From the NCBI RefSeq assembly GCF_003544815.1, contig NZ_CP032100.1, positions 248,001-312,000 of the forward strand: a stretch of 64,000 nucleotides of DNA. The letters are read 5' to 3'. Origin of the DNA: Arcobacter suis CECT 7833 (lineage in GTDB: Bacteria; Campylobacterota; Campylobacteria; Campylobacterales; Arcobacteraceae). This document shows positions 63,126 through 64,000 of the stretch, in pieces; positions within the stretch are counted from its first letter, which is position 1, and every line of letters begins with the position of its first letter. Position numbers and translations under genes: made by a program. The notes beneath the pieces are model-generated. The model was not told the origin of the DNA, did no database searches, and saw only the letters and a program-made list of their open reading frames with translations.

Positions 63126-64000
63126 ATGAACAATTGGAATCCTAGTAGCTGGAGAGATTTTCCTATAAAGCAACAACCTACTTATAATGATTTAGAAAAA
63201 CTAAAAAAAGTAGAAAGCGAACTAGCTTCTTATCCTCCTTTAATTTTTGCAGGGGAAGCCCTAAATTTAAAAAAACAATTAGCTGATGTAGTAAATGGAA
63301 AAGCATTTTTACTTCAAGGTGGAGATTGTGCTGAATCTTTTGCTTCATTCAATGCAACAAATATTAAAGATTTATTTAAAGTAATGATGCAAATGGCCGT
63401 AGTATTGACATTTTCTGGTGGTTGTCCTGTTGTAAAAGTTGGACGAGTTGCTGGTCAATTTGCGAAACCTAGAAGTACAGACTTTGAAGAAATAGATGGA
63501 ATATCATTACCTTCATATAGAGGAGATATTATAAATGATATTGAATTTACAGAAAAAGCAAGAAACCCAAGAGCTAAGAAATTATTAAAAGCATACAATC
63601 AAAGTGCTGCAACTATGAATCTTTTAAGAGCATTTTCAAGGGGTGGAATGGCTGATTTAAATCAAGTTCATTTATGGAATTTAGACTTTGTAAAAGATAA
63701 TTATTTAGGTGCAAAATATGAAGAACTTGCAAATAAAATCTCTGAGAGTTTAACATTTATGAAAGCTTGTGGAATTACAAGTGAAAATACTCCACAACTA
63801 AATCAAACAACGTTATTTACTTCACATGAAGCATTGTTATTAAACTACGAACAAGCACTAACAAGAAAAGATTCAATAACTGGTGATTGGTTCAACTGTG
63901 CTGCTCATATGTTGTGGATTGGAGATAGAACAAGAGATTTAAGAGATGCTCATATTGAGTATTTTAGAGGAATAAATAATCCAATTGGATGTAAAGTTGG
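63126..64000 (+). CDS. Class II DAHP synthase, 3' end outside window
   Basis: 291 residues visible of about 450. Plant-like (class II) 3-deoxy-D-arabino-heptulosonate-7-phosphate synthase, the first step of the shikimate pathway from phosphoenolpyruvate and erythrose-4-phosphate. Signatures are [28 protein letters not shown] (metal-binding Cys), [23 protein letters not shown] and [19 protein letters not shown] precedes ATG. Erythrose-4-phosphate comes from the adjacent transaldolase and the transketolase. The reading frame is open at the right edge. Confidence 0.94.
   Translation, partial: MNNWNPSSWRDFPIKQQPTYNDLEKLKKVESELASYPPLIFAGEALNLKKQLADVVNGKAFLLQGGDCAESFASFNATNIKDLFKVMMQMAVVLTFSGGCPVVKVGRVAGQFAKPRSTDFEEIDGISLPSYRGDIINDIEFTEKARNPRAKKLLKAYNQSAATMNLLRAFSRGGMADLNQVHLWNLDFVKDNYLGAKYEELANKISESLTFMKACGITSENTPQLNQTTLFTSHEALLLNYEQALTRKDSITGDWFNCAAHMLWIGDRTRDLRDAHIEYFRGINNPIGCKV

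Overview
The window is strongly AT-rich, with compact polycistronic layout and frequent TTG/GTG starts. Its gene content points to Campylobacterota, most likely Arcobacteraceae (Arcobacter/Aliarcobacter-like). The indicators are flagellar genes dispersed in the epsilonproteobacterial manner with a MotE-type gene, histidine kinases carrying the H-box NIAHQWRQPL, a class II DAHP synthase, and an LplT-PlsC-Aas fusion. No rRNA, tRNA, CRISPR array, insertion sequence or prophage gene was seen. Genus-level placement is inference.

Layout. (1) 1-9888: 3' part of a giant RTX-type adhesin. It opens with 21 complete copies, plus a 69-nt piece, of a 309-bp (103-residue) in-frame repeat that look identical at nucleotide level, followed by Ig/cadherin-like domains, a degenerate RTX region and a type I secretion C-terminus. 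A small soluble histidine kinase follows just past a hairpin terminator. (2) 10.8-15.7 kb: transketolase, a beta-hydroxyacid dehydrogenase, a tautomerase, a GNAT acetyltransferase and an LrgA/LrgB pair. (3) 15.7-21.3 kb: an arsenic-resistance island: arsR with an operator over its promoter, a gamma-glutamylcyclotransferase-like gene, arsB, an inserted TPR membrane protein with its own doubled palindrome, two arsC-type reductases, an ArsP-like permease, ynfA and a small thioredoxin. (4) 21.3-31.5 kb: DUF350 protein, methyltransferase, DAACS transporter, a MerR regulator with two palindromic sites controlling a giant lysophospholipid flippase/acyltransferase/acyl-ACP synthetase fusion, and a periplasmic binding protein paired with a histidine kinase. 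(5) 31.5-43.8 kb: nitrogen signalling: GlnD with a degenerate AAA/Fis protein, another histidine kinase, a Cache-4TM protein, an ankyrin protein, two ammonium transporters, GlnK and pyrC. (6) 43.8-54.1 kb: flagellar genes fliM and flgI leftwards, then rightwards an acidic unknown gene, fliQ, a FliJ-like gene, a motE-like gene, fliL, an unknown gene, flgH, flgK, fliD, fliS and a FliT-like gene. (7) 54.1-64 kb: housekeeping genes tilS, rimO, panC, an oligopeptide permease subunit, acpS, gltS, ruvX, a metF-like gene, serB, transaldolase and the start of class II DAHP synthase.

How they fit together. Amt1/Amt2-GlnK-GlnD make a complete ammonium uptake and PII uridylylation circuit in 11 kb. Transketolase and transaldolase supply erythrose-4-phosphate to the DAHP synthase at the right edge. 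The ars genes cover sensing, As(V) reduction by thiol cascade, As(III) efflux and probably organoarsenical efflux. Three histidine kinases lie here without any response regulator gene, so their partners are encoded elsewhere.

Most worth a second look: the homogenised adhesin array with its trailing kinase, the doubled operator and TPR gene splitting the ars operon, the GGCT-like gene co-translated with arsR and arsB, and the GlnD-linked AAA protein lacking key catalytic motifs.
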